Source: a virus
Direction: 5' to 3' (one strand)
IMG/VR virus record: IMGVR_UViG_3300034788_000438
Coordinates: 1 to 51,454 of that record
DNA length: 51,454 nucleotides
The translations under genes and the position numbers were made by a program. The notes under the pieces were generated by a model. The model was not told the DNA's origin. It made no database searches and saw nothing but the letters and a program-made list of their open reading frames with translations. This document shows positions 22,055-28,411 of the stretch, in pieces. The stretch's first letter is position 1. Each line of letters begins with the position of its first letter.

Positions 22055-22453
22055 GTGGAGATTGATATTTTCAATTACGTCAATGACGCAGAAATCAAAG
22101 AGGCTATTCTGGACGGCATCAAGAATTATGCGTCATCAAATGCAGAGCGTGTTATTGCGAATGCGGGGCATCATTTAGCCACGGACATCGTGAATGAAAA
22201 GCTTGGCGTAAATGCTGAGGTTGACATTGCTCTTAAGGCTAAGGAAGTGATCAGTAAGCTTTCTAGCTACACTCTTTTTGATGTCGGGGGTTATGGTCGG
22301 CCACCGTCAGATGCGCGAAAGCTTTTAGATCATTGCGTTCGGGAAAACAAAGACGATCTTTCCCAAGCGGTAAAGTCTGCCATGCACAACCTTTCAAAGC
22401 GTGACGTGATGGAAATCATTAAAGAGGGCAAGTTTAAAATGGTGGTTGAGTGA
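22055..22453 (+). CDS. 132-residue unknown helical protein
   Basis: It starts at GTG 22055 behind AAGGAGAGA. The acidic N terminus (MEIDIFNYVNDAEIKEAILD) leads into a helical body with NAGHHLATDIVNEKLGV and a charged end. No motif is recognised. It sits directly before a replication-type gene and behind a box-associated promoter, so it is probably an early protein. Confidence 0.55.
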   Translation: MEIDIFNYVNDAEIKEAILDGIKNYASSNAERVIANAGHHLATDIVNEKLGVNAEVDIALKAKEVISKLSSYTLFDVGGYGRPPSDARKLLDHCVRENKDDLSQAVKSAMHNLSKRDVMEIIKEGKFKMVVE

Positions 22454-22456
22454 GCC

Positions 22457-22939
22457 ATGAATGACCTCTTTCAATGCACTTGCCCCCACTGCGGCCAACC
22501 GCTTCCAGACCAAAGCGTCACTGAAACCACGAAAGACGGAAGCTTTGCAAAATTCTGGGCTAGCATCCCCAAGGGAACAACAAAGGGCAGCAAGAAAAAC
22601 GCAGAGAAGGCATGGCACAAGCTTACAGCGCAGGAGCAGGCCCTAGCCGCAGAGCGCGCCCCCGTGTTCTACACGCTAACGCCAGATGAGCGTTTCGGTG
22701 CGCTGGGTTTGCATGTGTCCACGTTTCTCAACGGCGGTCACTACGAAGAGGAAGTGATAGCTGAGAAGATGAAGCGCCGCCAGGAGAAGGCCGCATACGA
22801 TCCGCGCCAGATGGCAGCTAAAAACATCAAGTCGGGCAAGCGCTTTCTATGCACAAACATAACCCCCACCAAGGCCCGCACCCTCATTGCAGATGGCCTT
22901 GTGACAGAGGACGAATGTAGAAAGGTAGGAGTGTTGTAA
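22457..22939 (+). CDS. zinc-ribbon protein with a phage-replication-type C-terminal block
   Basis: A 160-residue protein. The N terminus CTCPHCGQPLPD is a short zinc ribbon half. The middle FAKFWASIPKGTTKGSKKNA then AEKAWHKL and, later, HVSTFLNGGHYEEE match the pattern 'FxxFWxxxPK...KxAxKAWxKL ... HxSTxLNGxxxEE'. That pattern ends many phage replication initiators and helicase loaders. The N-terminal replication domain of such proteins is absent, so it is a shortened or specialised relative. It is the best candidate for a replication protein in a genome that lacks polymerase and helicase. Confidence 0.5.
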   Translation: MNDLFQCTCPHCGQPLPDQSVTETTKDGSFAKFWASIPKGTTKGSKKNAEKAWHKLTAQEQALAAERAPVFYTLTPDERFGALGLHVSTFLNGGHYEEEVIAEKMKRRQEKAAYDPRQMAAKNIKSGKRFLCTNITPTKARTLIADGLVTEDECRKVGVL

Positions 22940-23301
22940 TGGCTAAAACATGGAGAGAACGCACAAAGGCGCAGAAGCTGGCAGCGGTGAAGCGTTTGGC
23001 AAAATCAGACTGCGGGAAAGTGGACGCTTCTAAAAAGCTGGGTATTCACCTGACCACGCTTTACAACTTTCTGCACAAGCATGACATTGAGTGGACGTTT
23101 AAGGCAAACCCAGGCCGCAAGGAACAGAATTTCCCAACAAGCCAAATCGCCGCGTTTTACGAAGACGGCAACACGATGAAACAGACTGCGGAGCATTTTG
23201 GCATTTGCGTTCACAGCGTCAGGAATCGCCTAGAGCGCGCAGGCGTCACCCCTCGCCCTAGCGCGGCGCAGATCAACGCCACACTGGCGCAACACACATA
23301 G
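22939..23301 (+). CDS. double helix-turn-helix DNA-binding protein
   Basis: A 120-residue basic protein with two apparent HTH segments. One is at about residues 24-50 (GKVDASKKLGIHLTTLYNFL). The second, at about 77-104, reads NTMKQTAEHFGICVHSVRNR, both in the style of Hin/transposase N-terminal domains. The start shares a base with the previous stop (TAATG). It may be an early regulator or a replication accessory factor; no catalytic domain follows. Confidence 0.6.
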   Translation: MAKTWRERTKAQKLAAVKRLAKSDCGKVDASKKLGIHLTTLYNFLHKHDIEWTFKANPGRKEQNFPTSQIAAFYEDGNTMKQTAEHFGICVHSVRNRLERAGVTPRPSAAQINATLAQHT

Positions 23302-23375
23302 GGCGCGACAACTCGCCGCATTCCTAGGCACCCAACAACAGGCCAGTATAGGGCCACACACAAAGGAGAGACACA

Positions 23376-23795
23376 ATGCAGAAACTGATTATTGCAGGGA
23401 CGGTTGGGCGCGACGCAGAATTGCGCCAAACAGGCCGGGGCGATCCGGTCCTAGGGTTCTCACTTGCCATCGACAACGGCAAAGACCAGCAGGACAACAA
23501 GCGTGACGCCACATGGTACGATTGTTCAATTTGGGGAAAGCGAGCAACAGCGCTGCAATCCTACATCACCAAGGGTTCTAAGCTGACTCTGATCGGGCGT
23601 CCAACTGCGCGCGAGCATCAAGGCAAGGTTTACATGGGCATTTCCGTGGATGACCTGACGTTCATGGGCGGCGGTCAACAAGGTGGCCAGCAGGGCGCCG
23701 GCTACGATCAAGGCGGGGGGTATGGGCAAGGTGGTCAGCCGAGCAGTCGCGACATGGATGATGAGATCCCGTTTGCTCCTGAGTGGCGCGCATGA
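23376..23795 (+). CDS. ssb: single-stranded DNA-binding protein
   Basis: A 139-residue SSB. The OB fold spans about residues 1-103 (MQKLIIAGTVGRDAELRQTG, then ATWYDCSIWGKRA and LIGRP). A Gly/Gln-rich linker follows, and the acidic tip DMDDEIPF is close to the canonical DDDIPF that recruits host replication proteins. Six more residues (APEWRA) follow the tip. The ribosome site is AAAGGAGAGA. The stop overlaps the methyltransferase start (ATGA). Confidence 0.9.
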   Translation: MQKLIIAGTVGRDAELRQTGRGDPVLGFSLAIDNGKDQQDNKRDATWYDCSIWGKRATALQSYITKGSKLTLIGRPTAREHQGKVYMGISVDDLTFMGGGQQGGQQGAGYDQGGGYGQGGQPSSRDMDDEIPFAPEWRA

Positions 23796-24472
23796 CCGCA
23801 ATCAAGCGAGAGGAGCGCATAGGCGATTGCCGACTCATTTTGGGTGATTGCCTTGAGGTTATGAAGGAGTTGGAGCCGGTTGAAGCGGTGGTTACAGACC
23901 CGCCTTATGGGATTGCCGATAAGTGGACGGGCGGCAGCGGGCATGGATGGGGCAAGGCGAAGGCGCAGACGGAGAAGCGGAACAAATGGGATTCGGAACC
24001 ACTTGGCTTGTCTGAGTGTGAGCAGATTATCGCAGCCGCAAGGAAGGTAATCATTTGGGGTGGAAACTACTTCCCGCTCCCTCCTTCGCGTTGTTGGCTG
24101 GTCTGGAACAAACCGGAACGCGGCTTCACGTTGGCGGAGGCCGAGCTGGCGTGGACAAATATCGACTCCGTTGTTCGGGTGATTGATGCACCACGCTCGG
24201 AACCTGATCGGATACACCCGACGCAAAAGCCTATTTCTGTAATGTCTTTCTCAATTGAGAAGTCAAAGGCCGAAACCATCCTTGACCCCTTCATGGGCAG
24301 CGGCACCACCCTAGTTGCCTGCGCCAAGCTGGGCCGCAAGGGCATCGGCATCGAGCTAGATCCTGACTATTTTGACATCGCCTGCAAGCGTGTTGAGGAG
24401 GCTTACGCGCAGCCGGACCTCTTTGTTGCGCCACCAAGCACACCGCCAGAACAAACCGGAATGGATTTTTAG
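23792..24472 (+). CDS. DNA methyltransferase (N4/N6, DPPY type)
   Basis: A 226-residue enzyme with motif IV DPPY (36-39) near the N terminus and motif I PFMGSGTT (167-173) near the C terminus. This is the beta-class order of amino-methyltransferases that act on adenine or cytosine N4. IHPTQKP (141-147) is also typical. It has no linked restriction gene, so it is an orphan enzyme, likely used to escape host restriction or to mark phage DNA. The ATG at 23792 overlaps the SSB stop. The target site cannot be read from the sequence. Confidence 0.85.
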   Translation: MTAIKREERIGDCRLILGDCLEVMKELEPVEAVVTDPPYGIADKWTGGSGHGWGKAKAQTEKRNKWDSEPLGLSECEQIIAAARKVIIWGGNYFPLPPSRCWLVWNKPERGFTLAEAELAWTNIDSVVRVIDAPRSEPDRIHPTQKPISVMSFSIEKSKAETILDPFMGSGTTLVACAKLGRKGIGIELDPDYFDIACKRVEEAYAQPDLFVAPPSTPPEQTGMDF

Positions 24473-24481
24473 GAGAGACCC

Positions 24482-24985
24482 ATGCTTCAATCTCAATTCA
24501 AAGCCAACGCCCAACACCCTGACAAATACGCAGGCCAGGAGTTTGAATCCCGCAAGGTCACGCACATGCCGCTTGACGGTAGCCCGCTGACACTTGAGGA
24601 AATCCGCTTTCTTGAGACGGTGGCTTTCCAATTCCCCCAGCTTGCGGAGAAGTATCGGGTGCATGAGGTGATGCACAAAGCGCCGGTCAAACAGTCTGAG
24701 GGAACCATGTGTGACAGCCGAATGGTGCCATCAAGTAAAGCGCTGGAAAAGACCAGCAAAAAGGAAGAGCGCCGCAAGGGGGTGCATGAGTTCCTGAAAG
24801 GCCGCGATTGGACAATGGTTAGCGAAGTTGCCGCGCAATTCACTGTCATCAAAAGCACTGCATCGGCTGACCTGAAGGCGCTTCTTGATGATGGCTTGCT
24901 AGAAACCAAGCTGGAACCAATGAGGGGTCAAGGCGGGATTTGCCGACTATACCGCCGCACAGACTGCGACACTTTGTCAAATTGA
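24482..24985 (+). CDS. winged-helix-type protein of unknown role
   Basis: A 167-residue protein with a polar N-terminal half. The C-terminal domain (about residues 98-155) reads KGVHEFLKGRDWTMVSEVAA followed by STASADLKALLDDGLLE, the pattern of a winged helix-turn-helix. AGGAGAGA precedes the start. Its last codons contain the TGCGACA box (24965-24971) and the -35 of the next promoter. It may be a regulator or a DNA-processing accessory. Confidence 0.5.
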   Translation: MLQSQFKANAQHPDKYAGQEFESRKVTHMPLDGSPLTLEEIRFLETVAFQFPQLAEKYRVHEVMHKAPVKQSEGTMCDSRMVPSSKALEKTSKKEERRKGVHEFLKGRDWTMVSEVAAQFTVIKSTASADLKALLDDGLLETKLEPMRGQGGICRLYRRTDCDTLSN

Positions 24986-25002
24986 TGCAAGCAGCCTATC
25001 GG
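24965..25002 (+). promoter_or_regulatory. TGCGACA box with promoter before DUF copy 2
   Basis: TGCGACA (24965-24971) is followed by TTGTCA (24974-24979), a 17-base spacer and TATCGG (24997-25002), a plausible sigma70 promoter that overlaps the end of the preceding gene. The box ends 67 bases before the start at 25038, as for the 22055 gene. Confidence 0.5.
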
Positions 25003-25037
25003 GCTAATCTAAACCCACAACACACAGGAGAGATAAA

Positions 25038-25412
25038 GTGGATATTGATGACATGAAATTGGGCGATCTGAAAAAGATTGCTGCGATGTTTAGCGGAAGT
25101 GGCGATGCGCCAACGTCAAGCGGGTTTGAAGGGCGTTATGTGATTGTTCGCTGCAAAGATGCTGGCGTTCATGCTGGGGTTTTGGTTGCGGATTCGGGGC
25201 GCACGGCAACGCTCAAGGAAAGTCGCCGCCTTTGGTACTGGAAGAGCAATAAAGGGTCATTCCTTAGCGGCGTTGCGCGTGATGGCCTAGACGAAGAAAG
25301 CAAAGTTGGTGGTGAGGTTGATATTCACCTGACCGAGACATGCGAAATCATCCCTTGCAGCGAGATTGCGGAGAAAAGCATTCGAGGAATCAAGGCTCAT
25401 GAGCGCGACTAA
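25038..25412 (+). CDS. DUF6948-like protein, copy 2
   Basis: A 124-residue protein (GTG start, AGGAGAGA upstream) with MKLGDLKKIAAMFSGSGDAP, YVIVRCKDAGVHAGVLVADS, SRRLWYWKSNKGSFLSGVA and LTETCEIIPCSEIAEKSI. I recall this pattern as DUF6948 in phages, where the gene precedes a Gly-X repeat gene. It is related in layout to the shorter protein at 14426-14767. Function is unknown; the beta-rich core suggests a small binding domain. The downstream repeat gene starts 14 bases before its stop. Confidence 0.65.
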   Translation: MDIDDMKLGDLKKIAAMFSGSGDAPTSSGFEGRYVIVRCKDAGVHAGVLVADSGRTATLKESRRLWYWKSNKGSFLSGVARDGLDEESKVGGEVDIHLTETCEIIPCSEIAEKSIRGIKAHERD

Positions 25413-25674
25413 CAAAGGCCACGGCTCCGGCGACGGCTCCGGCGACGGCTACGGCCACGGCCACGGCCACGGCTCCGGCTATGGCTCCGGCCACGGCTAC
25501 GGCTACGGCTACGGCTCCGGCAACGGCTCCGGCGACGGCAACGGCAACGGCCACGGCTACGGACACGGCAACGGCTACGGCTACGGCTCCGGCAACGGCT
25601 ACGGCAACGGCTCCGGCGACGGCGACGGCTACGGCAACGGCTCCGGCGACGGCGACGGCTACGGCTACGGCTAA
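25399..25674 (+). CDS. Gly-X dipeptide repeat protein
   Basis: A 91-residue protein: MSATNK followed by 42 Gly-X dipeptides and a final Gly. X is only Ser, Asp, Tyr, His or Asn. It is encoded by six-base units GGC-NAC or GGC-TCC with almost no synonymous variation. The start overlaps the end of the DUF gene in another frame. The product should be an extended, disordered chain that may bind RNA, DNA or membranes, or act as a sticky surface or phase-separating segment. Its function has not been shown, to my knowledge. Confidence 0.6.
   Translation: MSATNKGHGSGDGSGDGYGHGHGHGSGYGSGHGYGYGYGSGNGSGDGNGNGHGYGHGNGYGYGSGNGYGNGSGDGDGYGNGSGDGDGYGYG
25417..25671. repeat. six-base tandem repeat (GGC-NAC / GGC-TCC)
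   Basis: About 42 consecutive six-base units. Every second codon is Gly (GGC except one GGA). The alternate codon is AAC, GAC, CAC, TAC, TCC or, once, TAT. Length and order are expected to be unstable. Confidence 0.9.
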
Positions 25675-25685
25675 AGGAGGTGATC
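25673..25685 (+). promoter_or_regulatory. extended anti-Shine-Dalgarno match without a gene
   Basis: AAAGGAGGTGATC is complementary over 13 bases to the usual 3' end of 16S rRNA (GATCACCTCCTTT). It begins on the stop codon of the Gly-X gene. No ordinary start codon with an open frame follows; GTG at 25680 reads only V-I-S-I before a stop. A leader for a tiny peptide, ribosome docking or a decoy role is possible. Confidence 0.45.
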
Positions 25686-25700
25686 AGTATCTAAGCCAAA

Positions 25701-25883
25701 GTTACCGGCTGGCAAGCTGGCCGGTGACACCGCTTCTTTGCAGATAGCCCCAGCTTTTTTTTCATAAAGTCGAGTTGTTTGGGGAAACTGCCGGATGATC
25801 CGGTCGGGGCTATCTACATGGGCGCGGCCGCCTGTCCGCCAGAAGTGAGGGTGAATGATATGGTTCACCGACAGGACGCGCCC
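25701..25883 (+). ncRNA. candidate structured RNA of three consecutive hairpins
   Basis: Hairpin 1: GTTACCGGC (25701-25709) pairs with GCCGGTGAC (25720-25728), 9 pairs with one G-U. Hairpin 2: AGATAGCCCC (25742-25751) pairs with GGGGCTATCT (25806-25815), with an inner CCGGAT (25791-25796) / ATCCGG (25798-25803). Hairpin 3: GGGCGCG (25820-25826) / CGCGCCC (25877-25883), then CCTGTC (25831-25836) / GACAGG (25870-25875), then GGTGAA (25850-25855) / TTCACC (25864-25869). An eight-T run lies at 25755-25762. The region has no gene and lies between the Gly-X gene and a small membrane protein whose ribosome site follows it. It could be a regulatory leader or a free RNA. Confidence 0.65.
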
Positions 25884-25904
25884 AACCCATAAGGAGAAGT
25901 TAAC

Positions 25905-26090
25905 ATGAGAGGAAAAAGAGTTATGGCAGCATTGGTTTTTTGGGTGGCAGTTTTGGCAGGATGGTTGACGCACATTGTCGTTGCCATCCAAGCAAAAGCT
26001 TGGGTCTTTATGATTGTTGGAGCATTGCTATCACCAGTGGCTGTTGTTCACGGCTGGTCTGTGTGGCTTGGCTTTGATTGGCTGCATTGA
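25905..26090 (+). CDS. 61-residue two-span membrane protein
   Basis: MRGKRVMAALVFWVAVLAGW leads into two hydrophobic spans (about residues 7-28 and 32-52) with a short Trp-rich end. The ribosome site AAGGAGA follows the structured RNA directly. I recall similar small membrane proteins beside Gly-X repeat genes in other phages, which suggests a functional unit. Role unknown. Confidence 0.55.
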   Translation: MRGKRVMAALVFWVAVLAGWLTHIVVAIQAKAWVFMIVGALLSPVAVVHGWSVWLGFDWLH

Positions 26091-26184
26091 CCCCCCCTGC
26101 CCACATCATCCGCCGCCCCTACCGCTACGGCTGGGCGTGGTTCAACACACACAGCAACAGGTTTCTATTTGAGGAGAAGACACA

Positions 26185-26421
26185 ATGACAAACGGCGCAG
26201 AACTGACAGCAGCGATTGAGGCGATTGAAGGCCTTGAGGAAGAGCGCGCACAAACAGCCGAGCTTATCAAGGAACGGTTTGGTGAATTGAAGTTGCGCGG
26301 CTATGACGTAAAGGTCATTAAGGAAATCATCCGCGAGCGCAAAAAAGACCCCAACGACGTTGCCGAGCAAGAGGCGGTCAAAGACCTCTACAAAGCAGCT
26401 ATGGAGCGGGTAAGTGACTGA
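26185..26421 (+). CDS. gapR: GapR-like nucleoid protein (DUF2312)
   Basis: A 78-residue helical protein. The pattern IEAIEGLEEERAQTAELIKE followed by GYDVKVIKEIIRERKKDPND and EQEAVKDLYKAA is that of GapR (DUF2312), an alphaproteobacterial protein. GapR clamps overtwisted, AT-rich DNA ahead of replication and transcription and helps gyrase. A phage copy could manage supercoiling during replication or redirect host chromatin. GAGGAGAAG precedes the start. It is coupled to the MazG-like gene (8-base overlap). Confidence 0.8.
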   Translation: MTNGAELTAAIEAIEGLEEERAQTAELIKERFGELKLRGYDVKVIKEIIRERKKDPNDVAEQEAVKDLYKAAMERVSD

Positions 26422-26929
26422 TTGGAACGCACTAGCGCAAAGCATTCACCAAGCAAACGTTGATGCGGGATGGTGGGACGAATGGCCCAACCGCAAAGAC
26501 CGCTACAACACAGCCCGCATGTTGATTGTCACAGAGCTTGCAGAGGCCGCAGAGGGTGCGCGCAAGGATCTGATGGACGATCACCTACCACACCGCAAAA
26601 TGTTGGACGTTGAGCTTGCGGACTCGGCCATTCGCATTCTTGATCTAGCGGGGGCGTGTGGGGTTGACCTGTCTCGCGCAAACGACTTCGCTTGCCGTGT
26701 GTGGTTCAAGACGCTGGAAGGCTTGCGCAATGACCTTGAGGCGCTCGATTTGATTGTTGGTTCGGTGTATAAGAAGGGCATCGACGCCGCGCTTATCCGC
26801 ATCATCACTCTTTGCAAATACAAGCGCATTCCCTTGCTGGAAATCATCGAAGAAAAGCGGTTATATAACGCCCAGCGAGCAGACCACAAGCGCGAGAACC
26901 GCGCACAAGCAGGAGGGAAGAAGTGGTGA
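26414..26929 (+). CDS. MazG-like nucleotide pyrophosphohydrolase (probable)
   Basis: A 171-residue all-helical protein. E44xxE47 (ELAEAAEGARKD) followed by E67xxD70 (DVELADSAIRIL) is the ExxE...ExxD metal site of the MazG/all-alpha NTP pyrophosphatase family. Such enzymes hydrolyse nucleotides such as dUTP or ppGpp-related compounds and are common in phages. The C-terminal ~90 residues add a second helical part (RIITLCKYKRIPLLEIIEEK). The start is GTG at 26414, overlapping gapR. Confidence 0.6.
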   Translation: MTDWNALAQSIHQANVDAGWWDEWPNRKDRYNTARMLIVTELAEAAEGARKDLMDDHLPHRKMLDVELADSAIRILDLAGACGVDLSRANDFACRVWFKTLEGLRNDLEALDLIVGSVYKKGIDAALIRIITLCKYKRIPLLEIIEEKRLYNAQRADHKRENRAQAGGKKW

Positions 26930-27264
26930 GCAATGCGGATTTGATTAAGCGGCTGCGTGACCAGCCTGTCATGGCATGGTCGCCTCCTATTCTAAAGCAG
27001 GCCGCAGACGCTCTAGAGGCCCACGAATGGCGCACAGACATGGAGAACGCGCCGAGGGATGGGACTTGGATCAGGGCCTATTTTCCAGATTGGGCGGCAT
27101 GTGAGGAGCGCACAGGGCATCACGCACCAGGTCAAATCGATACGTATTGGGCTGGTTGCGATACGTACGGGCGCTGGCAAACACCTGGCCGAACCTCTAC
27201 GGACGAATACAAGCCAACCCACTGGAAGCCCCTCGACAACCCGCCAGACACACAGAACACTTGA
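26926..27264 (+). CDS. 112-residue unknown protein (DUF551-like C-terminal part)
   Basis: The start is taken as GTG 26926 (GTGA overlap with the MazG-like stop); GTG 26923 is equally possible. The N terminus is helical (NADLIKRLRDQPVMAW). The second half WRTDMENAPRDGTWIRAYFP and THWKPLDNPP resembles DUF551-type sequences (a W...aP.dG...y pattern, then HW.pLp.PP). Function unknown. It is the last gene before a strong terminator. Confidence 0.55.
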   Translation: MSNADLIKRLRDQPVMAWSPPILKQAADALEAHEWRTDMENAPRDGTWIRAYFPDWAACEERTGHHAPGQIDTYWAGCDTYGRWQTPGRTSTDEYKPTHWKPLDNPPDTQNT

Positions 27265-27346
27265 CGCCAACCCACTCACGGTTGATAATAACAACACTGC
27301 GTGACTAATCACTGCCTCACGCTTTCAACTTCCCTGTTGATTACTT

Positions 27347-27380
27347 GACCCCGCTGGCTCTCCTCGGCGGGGTCTTTTTT
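27347..27380 (+). terminator. rho-independent terminator
   Basis: GACCCCGC (27347-27354) pairs with GCGGGGTC (27367-27374) around a 12-base loop and is followed by six T. It ends the rightward early operon after 27264. Confidence 0.9.
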
Positions 27381-27413
27381 ATGGCTACCCCTTTTCTCAG
27401 CAAATCCCCCACC

Positions 27414-27420
27414 TGCGACA
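27414..27420 (+). promoter_or_regulatory. TGCGACA box before the small-gene cluster
   Basis: TGCGACA lies 59 bases before the ATG at 27479. A possible promoter follows (TTACCT, 16 bases, TAGTGT). A C-rich run (ATCCCCCACC) precedes rather than follows the box here. Confidence 0.4.
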
Positions 27421-27478
27421 ACACGCCACGTTACCTCGTCACCCTGACGTGATAGTGTAGAGCAAAAGGAGAGATGTT

Positions 27479-27820
27479 ATGAGATTTATCAGAAATAAGG
27501 TCCGCAATTGGTTAGGGATTGACGCCTTAGAGGTGCGCCTCACTGCCGCTTATTCTTGCATCGGACGCGCTGATGAGAAGTTAAAGCAACGCATGGATGA
27601 GCTTGACCGTCTAACCCACATGGATGCAGACGTTGGTTATCGTTCAGGGTGCACTATTATTATCTCTGGCATGTATCGCGGGCGCGCTTACGTTCAAGCC
27701 TATGACGTGGGCCATGAAGAGTTTCGGCATACGGTTGAGCGTTACAAGGGTATGAGAAAGCATGGGTTTATTCGAAATGTTGATTACCCGATAGGATTTA
27801 ACGGAAGCTTTGAGATTTAG
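27479..27820 (+). CDS. 113-residue unknown protein
   Basis: A basic N terminus (MRFIRNKVRNWLGIDALEVR) is followed by a helical part (RADEKLKQRMDELDRLTHM) and a beta-rich end (CTIIISGMYRGRAYVQAYDV). AAAGGAGAGA precedes the start. It is the first gene after the terminator, so it probably has its own promoter. Not recognised. Confidence 0.5.
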   Translation: MRFIRNKVRNWLGIDALEVRLTAAYSCIGRADEKLKQRMDELDRLTHMDADVGYRSGCTIIISGMYRGRAYVQAYDVGHEEFRHTVERYKGMRKHGFIRNVDYPIGFNGSFEI

Positions 27821-27832
27821 AGGAGAGAACAC

Positions 27833-28156
27833 ATGACAGACACAAACTACAATGACGGAAAGTGGCACGGGTGGAACGGCGGGGAATGTCCGGTGCATCC
27901 TAAGACTGAGGTCAGTATTTGTTTTTGCGATGGCGTTTCTGCCGTTCACGACCAATCTACCGCCGACCAATGGGAGTGGGAAAAAGCAGATGTAGTCGCC
28001 TTCCGCGTAACCAAGGAACACAAGGAGACGCGGGAGTTTTGGATTTCAAACAACGACGGATTTGCGCACGACAGTTTGGAGAGCGTCTTGCGTGATCCAC
28101 TTACGGAAAAGCACGGATACATCCACGTCCGCGAAGTCATCGGAGACGACACATGA
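27833..28156 (+). CDS. 107-residue unknown protein
   Basis: The sequence MTDTNYNDGKWHGWNGGECP then VHPKTEVSICFCDG is a Trp/Cys-containing, beta-rich fold of the kind seen in many phage early proteins ('GKWHGWNGGxCPVHP'). AGGAGAGA precedes the start, and the stop overlaps the next ATG (ATGA). No function known to me. Confidence 0.5.
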   Translation: MTDTNYNDGKWHGWNGGECPVHPKTEVSICFCDGVSAVHDQSTADQWEWEKADVVAFRVTKEHKETREFWISNNDGFAHDSLESVLRDPLTEKHGYIHVREVIGDDT

Positions 28157-28401
28157 CTGACGCACCAGAACGCATTTGGGCGGGATGGGTTGGTTCTCCA
28201 GATTGGGCAGAGCCTGTTTGGGAAGATGAGCCAGACGAAGGCCTAACGCCCTACATCCGCGAAGACCTCGCCCGCGCCGCACCTACTGTAAAGCCGCTGC
28301 CTGATGTTGATACGCTTGCAAACATCATTCGCACAGTTGATGGAAGCCACAGCCTTGGTGCCGGTGAGCTTGCAGAGCGCATTCTCAGCGCATTGAAATA
28401 G
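28153..28401 (+). CDS. 82-residue unknown protein
   Basis: MTDAPERIWAGWVGSPDWAE and YIREDLARAAP match a small protein type frequent in phages and prophages ('ERIWA ... YIRADLA'). It may be a regulator or modifier; no activity is known. The C-terminal helical part ends AERILSALK. Coupled to the previous gene by ATGA. Confidence 0.55.
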   Translation: MTDAPERIWAGWVGSPDWAEPVWEDEPDEGLTPYIREDLARAAPTVKPLPDVDTLANIIRTVDGSHSLGAGELAERILSALK

Positions 28402-28411
28402 GAGAGATGAG

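Noticed and set aside
25417-25671. Diversity-generating retroelement variable repeat
   Set aside because: No reverse transcriptase gene and no matching template repeat is visible. Slippage explains the pattern.
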